A stretch of 50,511 nucleotides of DNA from Candidatus Segatella caccae. GTDB lineage: Bacteria; Bacteroidota; Bacteroidia; Bacteroidales; Bacteroidaceae. The notes beneath the pieces are model-generated. The model had not been told where the DNA came from. It saw nothing but the letters and a program-made list of their open reading frames with translations, and did not search any database. The stretch covers positions 1 through 50,511 of the forward strand of contig USOQ01000006.1 of assembly GCA_900556395.1 (NCBI GenBank), read 5' to 3'. Position numbers and translations under genes: made by a program. This document shows, in pieces, positions 1-7,663 of the stretch (the stretch's first letter is position 1; each line of letters opens with the position of its first letter).

Positions 1-2960
1 CCAAGACCGTCAAGGCCGCAAAGAACATGAAGATTGTATTGGATCCAGACAACCACGCTCTTGACGAGGTAATGGTTGTTGCCTATGGTACAGCCAAGAA
101 GAGCGCCTTCACAGGTTCGGCTGGTGAGGTTAAGGCAAGTGACATTGATGTTCACGTAACTTCTACAGCAACCAGTGCTTTGGTAGGTAAAGTTGCAGGT
201 ATTCAGGCTACAAGTTCATCTGGCGAACCTGGTTCTGCTCCTGTTATTCGTATTCGTGGTATTGGTTCTTTGAACGCAAGCTCAAGTCCACTTTATATTG
301 TTGATGGTGCTCCTTATGAGGCAGGTATCGCTAATATCAACCCTGCAGATATCGAGTCTATCTCTGTATTGAAGGATGCTTCTGCCAGTGCCATTTATGG
401 TGCCCGTGGTGCTAATGGTGTTATCATCGTTACTACTAAACGTGCTAAGAAGGGTCAGGATGCACAGGTGAAATTCGAGGCTAAATGGGGTTCTAACTCT
501 CGTTTGATTCCTCAATATGATGTGATTGACAATGGTGCAGAGTACTTGGAAACCATATATCGTGCCAAGTTCAACTCTAAATATTACAATGGCAGCACAA
601 AGGCTGAGGCTTATGCTTATGCTGATGCCACTTTGTTCGACAAGAACCAGGGTGGTGTTGGTCAGGAGGCTAATGTATACACTGTTCCTGCTGGAGAGAA
701 GTTGATTGGTACAAACTTCAAGTTGAACCCTAATGCCACTTTAGGTCGTGTAGACGGTGACAACTACTACACAACAGATGATTGGTATGACGAGACTATC
801 CACAATTCGTTCCGTCAGGAGTACAACCTCTCTGTATCTGGCGCAAGCGACCGTATGACCTACTACGCAAGTGCTGGTTACCTGAATGATGGTGGTACAG
901 TTGAAAACTCTTCTTATCAGCGTTACACAGGCCGTGCCAACGTAGAGTATCAGGCTAAAAAATGGTTGAAGTTGACCACCAACATGGGTTTCACACATAC
1001 CGATTCTGAGACTCCATCTTTTGATGTTGATACTTGGGGTAGCTCAGGTAACGTGTTCTATATCTGTAATATGATAGCACCTATCTATCCTCTTTACAAG
1101 CGTAATGCTGATGGTTCTATCAAGACAGAAAATGGTCGTAAGTTGTATACTACAAACAATGGTTCTTTCCAGGGCAACGCTGTTCGTGACAACCATTTCG
1201 ACAGAGATCATGTATATCAGGATGTTTTCTCTGGTCAGTGGGCTGCAATAGTTACTCCTATCGAAGGATTGAATCTGACTGCAAACTTGAGTACCACATC
1301 TATCAATAATCGTCAGAATTCTTTGGCGAGCGTATTTGGTGGTGGTTCTGGTGAGAGTGATGGTGCTGCTTTAGTAAAAAGTTCTCGTTATTTCACTGTC
1401 AATCAGCAGTATTTGGCTACTTACGCTCACACATTCGGTAAGCACAACATGAGCCTTCTTGCAGGTTACGAGCAATACAAGTTCAAGAAGCAGGGATTGT
1501 CTGGTCAGAACTATCACCTCTACAATCCATACGTAGGTGAACTTGGCAACGCATACGGAACTTCACAGAAGATGACATCTTCTTCTACTGATGATTATAT
1601 GACAGAAGGTTTCTTCGGTCGTGCACAATACGATTATGACGGCAAGTACTTCGCAAGTGCTTCTATCCGTCGTGATGCTTCTTCAGTATTTGCACCAGGC
1701 CATCGTTGGGGTACATTCGGTTCTATCGGTGCTGCTTGGCTTATCAGCAAGGAAAGTTTCCTGAGCGACGTGAAGTGGATCAACCTCTTGAAGTTGAAGG
1801 TTTCTTATGGTGAGCAGGGTAATGACAACCTCTCAAGCATTTCTTATCCTTGGCATGCATACGCAGATATGTATACTGCTTCATACGATGAGACTTCAAA
1901 GAGCTACTCTTTCAGCATGATTCAGAAGGGTAATGAGGAGTTGACTTGGGAAACCTCTAAAGCATGGAACTTCGGTGTAGACTTCGAGTTGTTCAAGAAC
2001 CGCTTGAACGGTAGCTTCGAGTACTATGTTCGCAACACCAAAGACTTGTTGTTCTTCAAGGATCTTCCTTTGTCTTCTGGTATCAGTGTGTCAAGTTATC
2101 CAGCCAACATTGGTTCTATGCGCAACCAGGGCTTCGAGTTCACTATTGATGGTACTATCATCAGAACAAGAGACATAGAATGGAGTCTGAATGCCAATAT
2201 CAGCCACAACAGCAACAAGATAACCGATCTTGATCAAGAGTTGATATATACTTCACGCATCATCAAAAAAGGCGGTAGCGTTTACAACGCTTACATGATT
2301 AAGTATGCAGGTGTAAACCACGATAACGGTAAGGCCCTTTTCTATAAAGATGTGGTAGATGCTGATGGCAATATCACAGGCGTAACAACAACCGAAGATA
2401 TCACAAAGGCAACAAAATACGACTGTGGCACAACACTGCCTAAGTTTAATGGTGGTTTTGGTACCAACTTAACAGCCTATGGCTTTGACTTGTCTGCACA
2501 GTTCGCCTTCCAGTTGGGTGGTAAAATTTATGATGGTACCTACCAGGCACTGATGCACAATGGTTGTACTCCAGGACAGGCTATGCACAAAGACTTGCTG
2601 AAGGCTTGGAGCGAGGAGAATCCTAACAGCAACATTCCTCGTTTGAGCTCTGCTTCTACTGATGATGCAGGTGTAAGCAGTCAGACACCATACGACCGCT
2701 TCTTGACAAGTTCTAATTACTTGTCTTTGAACAACCTGACATTGGGCTATACTTTCCCAAAGAGCATCGTAGCTCCTTTGACATTGAATAGCATCCGTGT
2801 ATACGTATCAGGCGAGAACCTCTTCTTGCTGACCAAGCGCAAGGGTCTTGATCCACGTTTCAACTATGGTATTGGTTCTATGACATCAGGTTCTGGTAAG
2901 GCATCAGGTGGTTATGCTGCCATGCGTACCATCACTGCTGGTATCTCTGTTATTTTCTAA
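1..2960 (+). CDS. SusC-like TonB-dependent outer-membrane receptor, 5' truncated by the window edge
   Basis: This is the C-terminal 90 percent or so of a SusC/RagA-family TonB-dependent transporter, which imports oligosaccharides or peptides across the outer membrane with a SusD lid. The frame is open from base 3, so the gene begins outside the window; the signal peptide and most of the carboxypeptidase-D-like N-terminal domain are missing. What remains starts at the family's LDEVMVVAYGT junction, followed by the plug domain (SALVGKVAGIQ, VIRIRGIGSL, YIVDGAPYE, SVLKDASASAIYGARGANGVI) and a long beta-barrel that ends in an aromatic residue (Ile-Phe). The ATG at 27 lies inside the gene and is not a start. 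The SusD gene follows after 28 bases, so the two are cotranscribed. The substrate cannot be read from the sequence. Confidence 0.95.
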   Translation, partial: KTVKAAKNMKIVLDPDNHALDEVMVVAYGTAKKSAFTGSAGEVKASDIDVHVTSTATSALVGKVAGIQATSSSGEPGSAPVIRIRGIGSLNASSSPLYIVDGAPYEAGIANINPADIESISVLKDASASAIYGARGANGVIIVTTKRAKKGQDAQVKFEAKWGSNSRLIPQYDVIDNGAEYLETIYRAKFNSKYYNGSTKAEAYAYADATLFDKNQGGVGQEANVYTVPAGEKLIGTNFKLNPNATLGRVDGDNYYTTDDWYDETIHNSFRQEYNLSVSGASDRMTYYASAGYLNDGGTVENSSYQRYTGRANVEYQAKKWLKLTTNMGFTHTDSETPSFDVDTWGSSGNVFYICNMIAPIYPLYKRNADGSIKTENGRKLYTTNNGSFQGNAVRDNHFDRDHVYQDVFSGQWAAIVTPIEGLNLTANLSTTSINNRQNSLASVFGGGSGESDGAALVKSSRYFTVNQQYLATYAHTFGKHNMSLLAGYEQYKFKKQGLSGQNYHLYNPYVGELGNAYGTSQKMTSSSTDDYMTEGFFGRAQYDYDGKYFASASIRRDASSVFAPGHRWGTFGSIGAAWLISKESFLSDVKWINLLKLKVSYGEQGNDNLSSISYPWHAYADMYTASYDETSKSYSFSMIQKGNEELTWETSKAWNFGVDFELFKNRLNGSFEYYVRNTKDLLFFKDLPLSSGISVSSYPANIGSMRNQGFEFTIDGTIIRTRDIEWSLNANISHNSNKITDLDQELIYTSRIIKKGGSVYNAYMIKYAGVNHDNGKALFYKDVVDADGNITGVTTTEDITKATKYDCGTTLPKFNGGFGTNLTAYGFDLSAQFAFQLGGKIYDGTYQALMHNGCTPGQAMHKDLLKAWSEENPNSNIPRLSSASTDDAGVSSQTPYDRFLTSSNYLSLNNLTLGYTFPKSIVAPLTLNSIRVYVSGENLFLLTKRKGLDPRFNYGIGSMTSGSGKASGGYAAMRTITAGISVIF

Positions 2961-2988
2961 TAATGTATCATCTTAAAATAGATCAAAT

Positions 2989-4644
2989 ATGAAATTATAT
3001 AAATTTTCAGCTTTCATGCTCAGCGCATTGCTTATGGCTTCCTGCGCTGACATAGACAAGCAGGAATATGCCGGTGGTGCAATTACTGGCGAACAGTCAC
3101 AGCAGACGAATGCTGCCATACCTTCTCGTACGAAGGCCACATTCACCGGTATGTTCACACTCCTTGGTGACCCAGCCCATAACGCAGGAACTCACTTTGC
3201 TGATATTCGTCCAGATGACTTTGGCTTCGTGATGAGTGCCATCTCTCTGGATCTTGAGGGTGCCGACATGTCTATGCAGGACAATGGTTACAACTGGTTT
3301 ACTCCAGCAGGTACGTTGGAATCTCGTAATGCAAACTATGCCAACCCCTATGTTCGTTACGTCATTCCTTATGCAGCCATTGGAACTGCTAACGAAATTA
3401 TCGGCTCTTTTGCTGCTGATACCCAAGATGCTGAGGCTCTTAACATGATAGCTCAGGCAAAGGCAATACGTGCTTTCTCTTATTTGGCATTGGCACCTTA
3501 TTTCCAGGGCAACTATCAGACATCTAAGGACAAGCCATGTATACCATTGCTGGATGGTAAGAACGACTATACCAACAACCCACGTGCTACAGTAGCTCAG
3601 GTATATGATGCAATCGTTGAAGACCTGACTTGGGCCATTGAACATCTGACAGAAGTTCGTTCAGATAAGTCACAAATCAACAAGAATGTGGCATGTGGTC
3701 TTCGTGCACGTGCTTATCTCTACATGGGTGAGTATGCTAAGGCTCTTGCCGATGCAGAAGAAGCTATGAAGGGTTATACTCCTGCATCTATTGCAGATGT
3801 GAGTGTTCCTGGATTTGATGATAGTGCTGCTGCCAACTGGATTTGGACATACGACTTGACCGATGATCAAGTAGCAAAACCAGCAATAGGCTATGCAACA
3901 GCTGCTTCTTGGTTGTCTCCGTTCTCAGGCCAGGGTTATGCTACAGCTACCAATAATGTTCCTGTTATCAACAAACTTCTTTACGATAAGATTTCTGATA
4001 CTGATGTACGCAAAGGCTGGTGGCTCAATAAGGATTTGCACTCACCACTGCTCAAGGATCTCGTATGGAAAGGCTCTAAAGGTGAGGTTCTTGCTAAAGG
4101 TGATGCTATTGCTCCTCTGAAAATTGAGGACACAAAAGAGCCTATGCTTCCTTATACTAACGTGAAGTTTGGTATGAAGTCAGGTGTTGGTAATCAGAAG
4201 AACAATTCTTCTTTCCCATTGATGCGTGTAGAGGAGATGATTCTTATCAAGGCAGAGTGCTTGGCTAAAACCAATCAGGAAGCCGAGGCAAAGAATGTGC
4301 TTACAAATTTTGTGAAGACTTATCGTGATCCTTCTTACACAATTCCAACAAGCCGTACTTTGATGGACGAGATTTGGTTCCAGCGTCGTGTAGAGCTTTG
4401 GGGTGAGGGCTTCTTTACTGCAGATGCTCGTCGTTTGGGCAAGGATATCGTTCGCTTCCATGGCAAGGGTACCACCAACTTCCCTGATGCTTTTGTGTTC
4501 AATGTTAAGCACGATGATGGTTGGTTGAATCTCCGTTTCCCACAGTCTGAGCAGAATACCAACAAGGGCATTGTAGACAACACAGAAGGAAGTCTGCCTG
4601 TTGCAGGTCAGAACCCAACACTTCTTGATGGGGTGACAGATTAA
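2989..4644 (+). CDS. SusD/RagB-family surface lipoprotein
   Basis: This 551-residue lipoprotein is the SusD partner of the receptor just upstream and would cap it on the cell surface to bind the glycan. The signal peptide ends in a lipobox, LLMASC, with the acylated Cys at residue 19. The helical TPR-like SusD core is visible in AIRAFSYLALAPYF and in GLRARAYLYMGEYAKAL; the C-terminal SusD region contains PLMRVEEMILIKAECLAKTN and the WFQRRVELWGEG segment typical of RagB/SusD proteins. It lies 28 bases behind SusC and 36 bases ahead of a third lipoprotein gene, which makes a SusC-SusD-SGBP operon. The family call is firm. The ligand is unknown. Confidence 0.95.
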   Translation: MKLYKFSAFMLSALLMASCADIDKQEYAGGAITGEQSQQTNAAIPSRTKATFTGMFTLLGDPAHNAGTHFADIRPDDFGFVMSAISLDLEGADMSMQDNGYNWFTPAGTLESRNANYANPYVRYVIPYAAIGTANEIIGSFAADTQDAEALNMIAQAKAIRAFSYLALAPYFQGNYQTSKDKPCIPLLDGKNDYTNNPRATVAQVYDAIVEDLTWAIEHLTEVRSDKSQINKNVACGLRARAYLYMGEYAKALADAEEAMKGYTPASIADVSVPGFDDSAAANWIWTYDLTDDQVAKPAIGYATAASWLSPFSGQGYATATNNVPVINKLLYDKISDTDVRKGWWLNKDLHSPLLKDLVWKGSKGEVLAKGDAIAPLKIEDTKEPMLPYTNVKFGMKSGVGNQKNNSSFPLMRVEEMILIKAECLAKTNQEAEAKNVLTNFVKTYRDPSYTIPTSRTLMDEIWFQRRVELWGEGFFTADARRLGKDIVRFHGKGTTNFPDAFVFNVKHDDGWLNLRFPQSEQNTNKGIVDNTEGSLPVAGQNPTLLDGVTD

Positions 4645-4680
4645 TATTCACGTAATCATAAACGATAAAACGAAAAGAAT

Positions 4681-5751
4681 ATGAAAATATTTAGTAAGTA
4701 TATGTTCATCGCATTGATGTCAATCATCGCATTGGCATCATGTGGCGATGACGACAAATACGTAGCTGGTGTTCAAGATTCAGCCGACAAGGTAGGTGTT
4801 TATTTCCCTACTACTGATGGTGGTAGCAATGAGGTTGACCCTGCCGACCCTACTGAGTTTACCTTTAAGGTAGCGCGTATGAACACCAATGGAGCCGTTT
4901 CAGTTCCATTGAATGTGGTATCAAACGATAAAGATATTTTCCATGTACCAGCCACCGCAGAATTCAAGGATGGTGAGGCAGAGACAACGGTAAAGGTTAC
5001 TTTCCCAGATGCAGCAGTAGGTACCACCTACGCTCTGACAGTGGAAGTTCCTCAGGAATACATCAGCCTTTACAAGGAGAATGCAGACAAGGTATCTTTC
5101 ACTACTGATTATACGCGTGTTAAGTGGGAGAGCATTGGCGAGGGTTATTGGATTGACGGAAACATCAATTCTATCTATGGAGTAAATCCTTATCCTTTGG
5201 TTGTTGAGATTGAAAAGACCGTTAGCGTAGATGGTAAGACTATCCGTTATCGCTTTGACAGTCCTTTCGCATACGAATGTACAGGCCAGGATGAGTTAGG
5301 AGGTTATATTGGTTATCCTTACATAGACAATGATGAAAACTTCCATGGTGACGGAAAGAGCCATAAGTTTATAGTTACTGTTACTAAGGATGGAGCTTCC
5401 TTGGCTAAGACCAACACAGGTATGAGTATGGCTGGGGACGGCTCATATATAATTGGTCAGATTGTAGGTAATTTGTCAAATGCTGATGGGGTTATTACCG
5501 ATACAGATACCTATCCTCTTGGTAAGGTCGAGGCTGGTAAGGTCGTGGCTGGTAAGGAAACTCCTGGTAAGATCACATGGCCAAAGAATTCATTGTTCGT
5601 TATGATGACTGAATACAATGGTGGAACTGTAGTGCCCGCTGGAAATCCTTCTATCTTGTTCTTGAGTGCAGCTGATTACAAAGCTTACCTCGACGCTTCT
5701 ACCGAAGGTGGTGAAGAAGGTGGAGAAGGAAGCGGCAGCGAAGGAGAATAA
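4681..5751 (+). CDS. surface lipoprotein in the SusE / glycan-binding position
   Basis: The product is a 356-residue lipoprotein (signal peptide followed by ALASC, Cys at residue 21) encoded directly behind a SusCD pair. This slot is usually held by a surface glycan-binding protein, and that role is inferred from position only. The N-terminal part (about residues 40-140) is beta-rich and resembles the immunoglobulin-like domains of Bacteroidota surface proteins; I cannot name a Pfam family with confidence. Near residues 281-297 there is a short Gly-Lys repeat coded by 15-base tandem units, and the last 15 residues are a low-complexity Gly/Glu tail. A strong terminator begins 17 bases after the stop and closes the operon. 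Confidence 0.8.
   Translation: MKIFSKYMFIALMSIIALASCGDDDKYVAGVQDSADKVGVYFPTTDGGSNEVDPADPTEFTFKVARMNTNGAVSVPLNVVSNDKDIFHVPATAEFKDGEAETTVKVTFPDAAVGTTYALTVEVPQEYISLYKENADKVSFTTDYTRVKWESIGEGYWIDGNINSIYGVNPYPLVVEIEKTVSVDGKTIRYRFDSPFAYECTGQDELGGYIGYPYIDNDENFHGDGKSHKFIVTVTKDGASLAKTNTGMSMAGDGSYIIGQIVGNLSNADGVITDTDTYPLGKVEAGKVVAGKETPGKITWPKNSLFVMMTEYNGGTVVPAGNPSILFLSAADYKAYLDASTEGGEEGGEGSGSEGE
5521..5571 (+). repeat. 15-bp tandem repeat inside the lipoprotein gene
   Basis: Three 15-base units and a partial fourth follow each other at 5521, 5536, 5551 and 5566, each beginning GGTAAG. The first two units differ by one base; the third has diverged. The repeat is in frame and codes for Gly-Lys followed by three variable residues (VEA, VVA, ETP). 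Confidence 0.8.
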
Positions 5752-5767
5752 CCATTCATTATAGTAA

Positions 5768-5819
5768 AAAAGAGTAGATTTGTCACCATTAGGGTCTAAT
5801 CTACTCTTTTATTTTTTTT
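5768..5819 (+). terminator. rho-independent terminator of the SusCD-lipoprotein operon
   Basis: A perfect 13-bp stem (5768-5780 with 5798-5810) is followed by ATTTTTTTT. It sits 17 bases after the stop codon at 5751. An A-run precedes the stem, so it could also work on the other strand. Confidence 0.9.
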
Positions 5820-5854
5820 ACACCACTCTCCATTTATACATAAGATTTAGTTTT

Positions 5855-7588
5855 ATGAAGAAAATATTTTTTACCCTATTTGTTCTTGCTCTGTCTGCAA
5901 TATCTTTGCAGGCAAAGGATAGAACCGAACGTGAGATGCAAAGTATTGCAAGCAAACGACTCGGTTTGAGTATGTCGACTATGGCTACGAAAGCTGTAAA
6001 TACAGCCGTAAAGAAGGTCTCAGAATCTAAGCAACTGGCTGTTTATAATAGTAAGGGTCGTGGTTTCGTTGTTATAGCTAAGGATGATGATTTTGCGCCG
6101 GTATTAGGATATTCTGATACAGACTATGATACCGATGTTATGCCTTGCGGATTGAAATGGTGGATGAGTCAAGTGGAAAAATCCCTGGAAACAAGAAAGG
6201 CTCATGCACAGACTTATCAACCTGCGGTATATGCTTCTTCCACTGCCACCAACTTCATTACCACATCATGGAATCAGCAACCCCCTTACAATACACTATG
6301 CCCTAAGATTGATGGTGTTGCAGCACCTACAGGTTGTGTCGCAACAGCAATGGCTCAGATTATGTACTATTATAAATATCCTGTTTCTGGAAAAGGCAAA
6401 GGTTCATATACTGTTAAGACTTCTGAAGGCACTACAAATTACGCATGCGATATTAACAGTACTTATGAATGGGCTAAAATGAAAAATAAGTACTTACGTC
6501 CTACTGGTGACACGGATGATGCTGTAGCAACACTGATGCGTGATGCTGGTGCTGCCAGTCGCATGAATTATCAGGCTGATGCCAGTGGTACGATCGAATG
6601 GTATGCTGCCAAGGGATTTGCCGAAAACTTCAGATATGACTCTTTGGCTATCAGCTGTCTGCAGCGTGACTTCTATACCGATGCGGAATGGATGGAGATG
6701 GTACGCAAAGAAATGGAAGCTAAACAGCCTGTTCTCTACTGCGGTAGCGATGAGATAGATGGTGGTCATGCCTTCTTGCTCGATGGCATAAAGAGCGATG
6801 GTAAAGTACACGTCAACTGGGGATGGAGCGGTTCTGGTAACGGCTGGTATGATATCAACATACTTCAACCGAAATCTTACAATGGAAGTGCACTCTCTCG
6901 GGGCAATGGTTTCAATATAGGACAGAGTATGGTTTTAGGCTTCAAGAAACAGGAGACTCCAAGCGCTGACGAAGAAAACATTTCGCAATGGGTAACTGAC
7001 GGATATAGTTTCTATATCAGCAATAACGAGTTGCACGTCAAACTGACTAACATCAGTAATTACAGTCATCGCGTGTTCGAGGGAAGATTAGACATCGTGC
7101 TACAGGGCATGGGTGACAACAGTAGCAAGCTCTATACAGATCCTATTTTCGAGACGGATACAGAAACACCTTATGTAGATATGTTGAGCGGTTTTAGTTA
7201 TGGTGATAGTGATCATCCTGAAGTTGACTTCAATCTGAGTCAGGATCCTGAGTTAAAGAATATTTCTGCAGGCACCTATAAGCTGTTTGTCGGTTCTAAG
7301 TCGACCAAAGAAAATGCCTATCAATGCTTGCGTAGCGTAGGTGGCACCATCATGTACACACTTGCCGTTGCTGCCGATGGCACGATGACATTAGCACAGG
7401 ATGGCACTTCTGCTATCTCTGCCGTTGCTGTTAAGCACAACATCTCTGCTCCTTACACCTATATATATAATATGCAAGGTCAGGAGGTGTACAAGTCGAA
7501 GACACAGGACTTCTGTCTCGATGATGTTCCTGCTCACGGTGTATTGATTGTGAAGCAAGGCAACACAACGAGAAAGATTGTGAAGTAA
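5855..7588 (+). CDS. secreted C10-family (streptopain-like) cysteine protease with C-terminal sorting-type tail
   Basis: The 577-residue product matches peptidase family C10, the group of streptopain and Bacteroides Bfp proteases. I place the start at the ATG at 5855 because it opens directly onto a signal peptide (MKKIFFTLF...LQA); an in-frame ATG 75 bases upstream would lie in the terminator. A propeptide (about residues 21-130) is followed by the catalytic domain with nucleophile Cys161 in TGCVATAMAQ, His305 in GGHAFLLDG and the WGW element at 322-324. The last 45 residues (YIYNMQGQEVYKSK...GVLIVKQGN...KIVK) look like a type A, T9SS-type sorting domain, which would place the enzyme outside the cell. 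It stands alone between two terminators. Its link to the neighbouring glycan loci is unclear. Confidence 0.9.
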   Translation: MKKIFFTLFVLALSAISLQAKDRTEREMQSIASKRLGLSMSTMATKAVNTAVKKVSESKQLAVYNSKGRGFVVIAKDDDFAPVLGYSDTDYDTDVMPCGLKWWMSQVEKSLETRKAHAQTYQPAVYASSTATNFITTSWNQQPPYNTLCPKIDGVAAPTGCVATAMAQIMYYYKYPVSGKGKGSYTVKTSEGTTNYACDINSTYEWAKMKNKYLRPTGDTDDAVATLMRDAGAASRMNYQADASGTIEWYAAKGFAENFRYDSLAISCLQRDFYTDAEWMEMVRKEMEAKQPVLYCGSDEIDGGHAFLLDGIKSDGKVHVNWGWSGSGNGWYDINILQPKSYNGSALSRGNGFNIGQSMVLGFKKQETPSADEENISQWVTDGYSFYISNNELHVKLTNISNYSHRVFEGRLDIVLQGMGDNSSKLYTDPIFETDTETPYVDMLSGFSYGDSDHPEVDFNLSQDPELKNISAGTYKLFVGSKSTKENAYQCLRSVGGTIMYTLAVAADGTMTLAQDGTSAISAVAVKHNISAPYTYIYNMQGQEVYKSKTQDFCLDDVPAHGVLIVKQGNTTRKIVK

Positions 7589-7611
7589 ACTCTTTAATCA
7601 GTTATCAGTTT

Positions 7612-7660
7612 AATGCCCACCTTTGGTTACTTACCGTACCAAGGGTGGGCATTGATGTTT
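7612..7660. terminator. terminator between the convergent protease and GH10 genes
   Basis: A 15-bp stem (7612-7626 with 7639-7653, one G-T pair) with a 12-base loop lies between the protease stop and the GH10 stop. The TTTAATTA tract on the + side and the AT-rich - side suggest it serves both genes. Confidence 0.8.
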
Positions 7661-7663
7661 TAA

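Noticed and set aside
27..2960. ATG at 27 as the start of the first SusC
   Set aside because: The frame is open to the window edge and the sequence there is the middle of a SusC protein, without signal peptide.
5775..5782. TAGATTTG as a -7 promoter box for the C10 protease
   Set aside because: It is inside the left arm of the terminator and overlaps the hairpin; no -33 element stands upstream.
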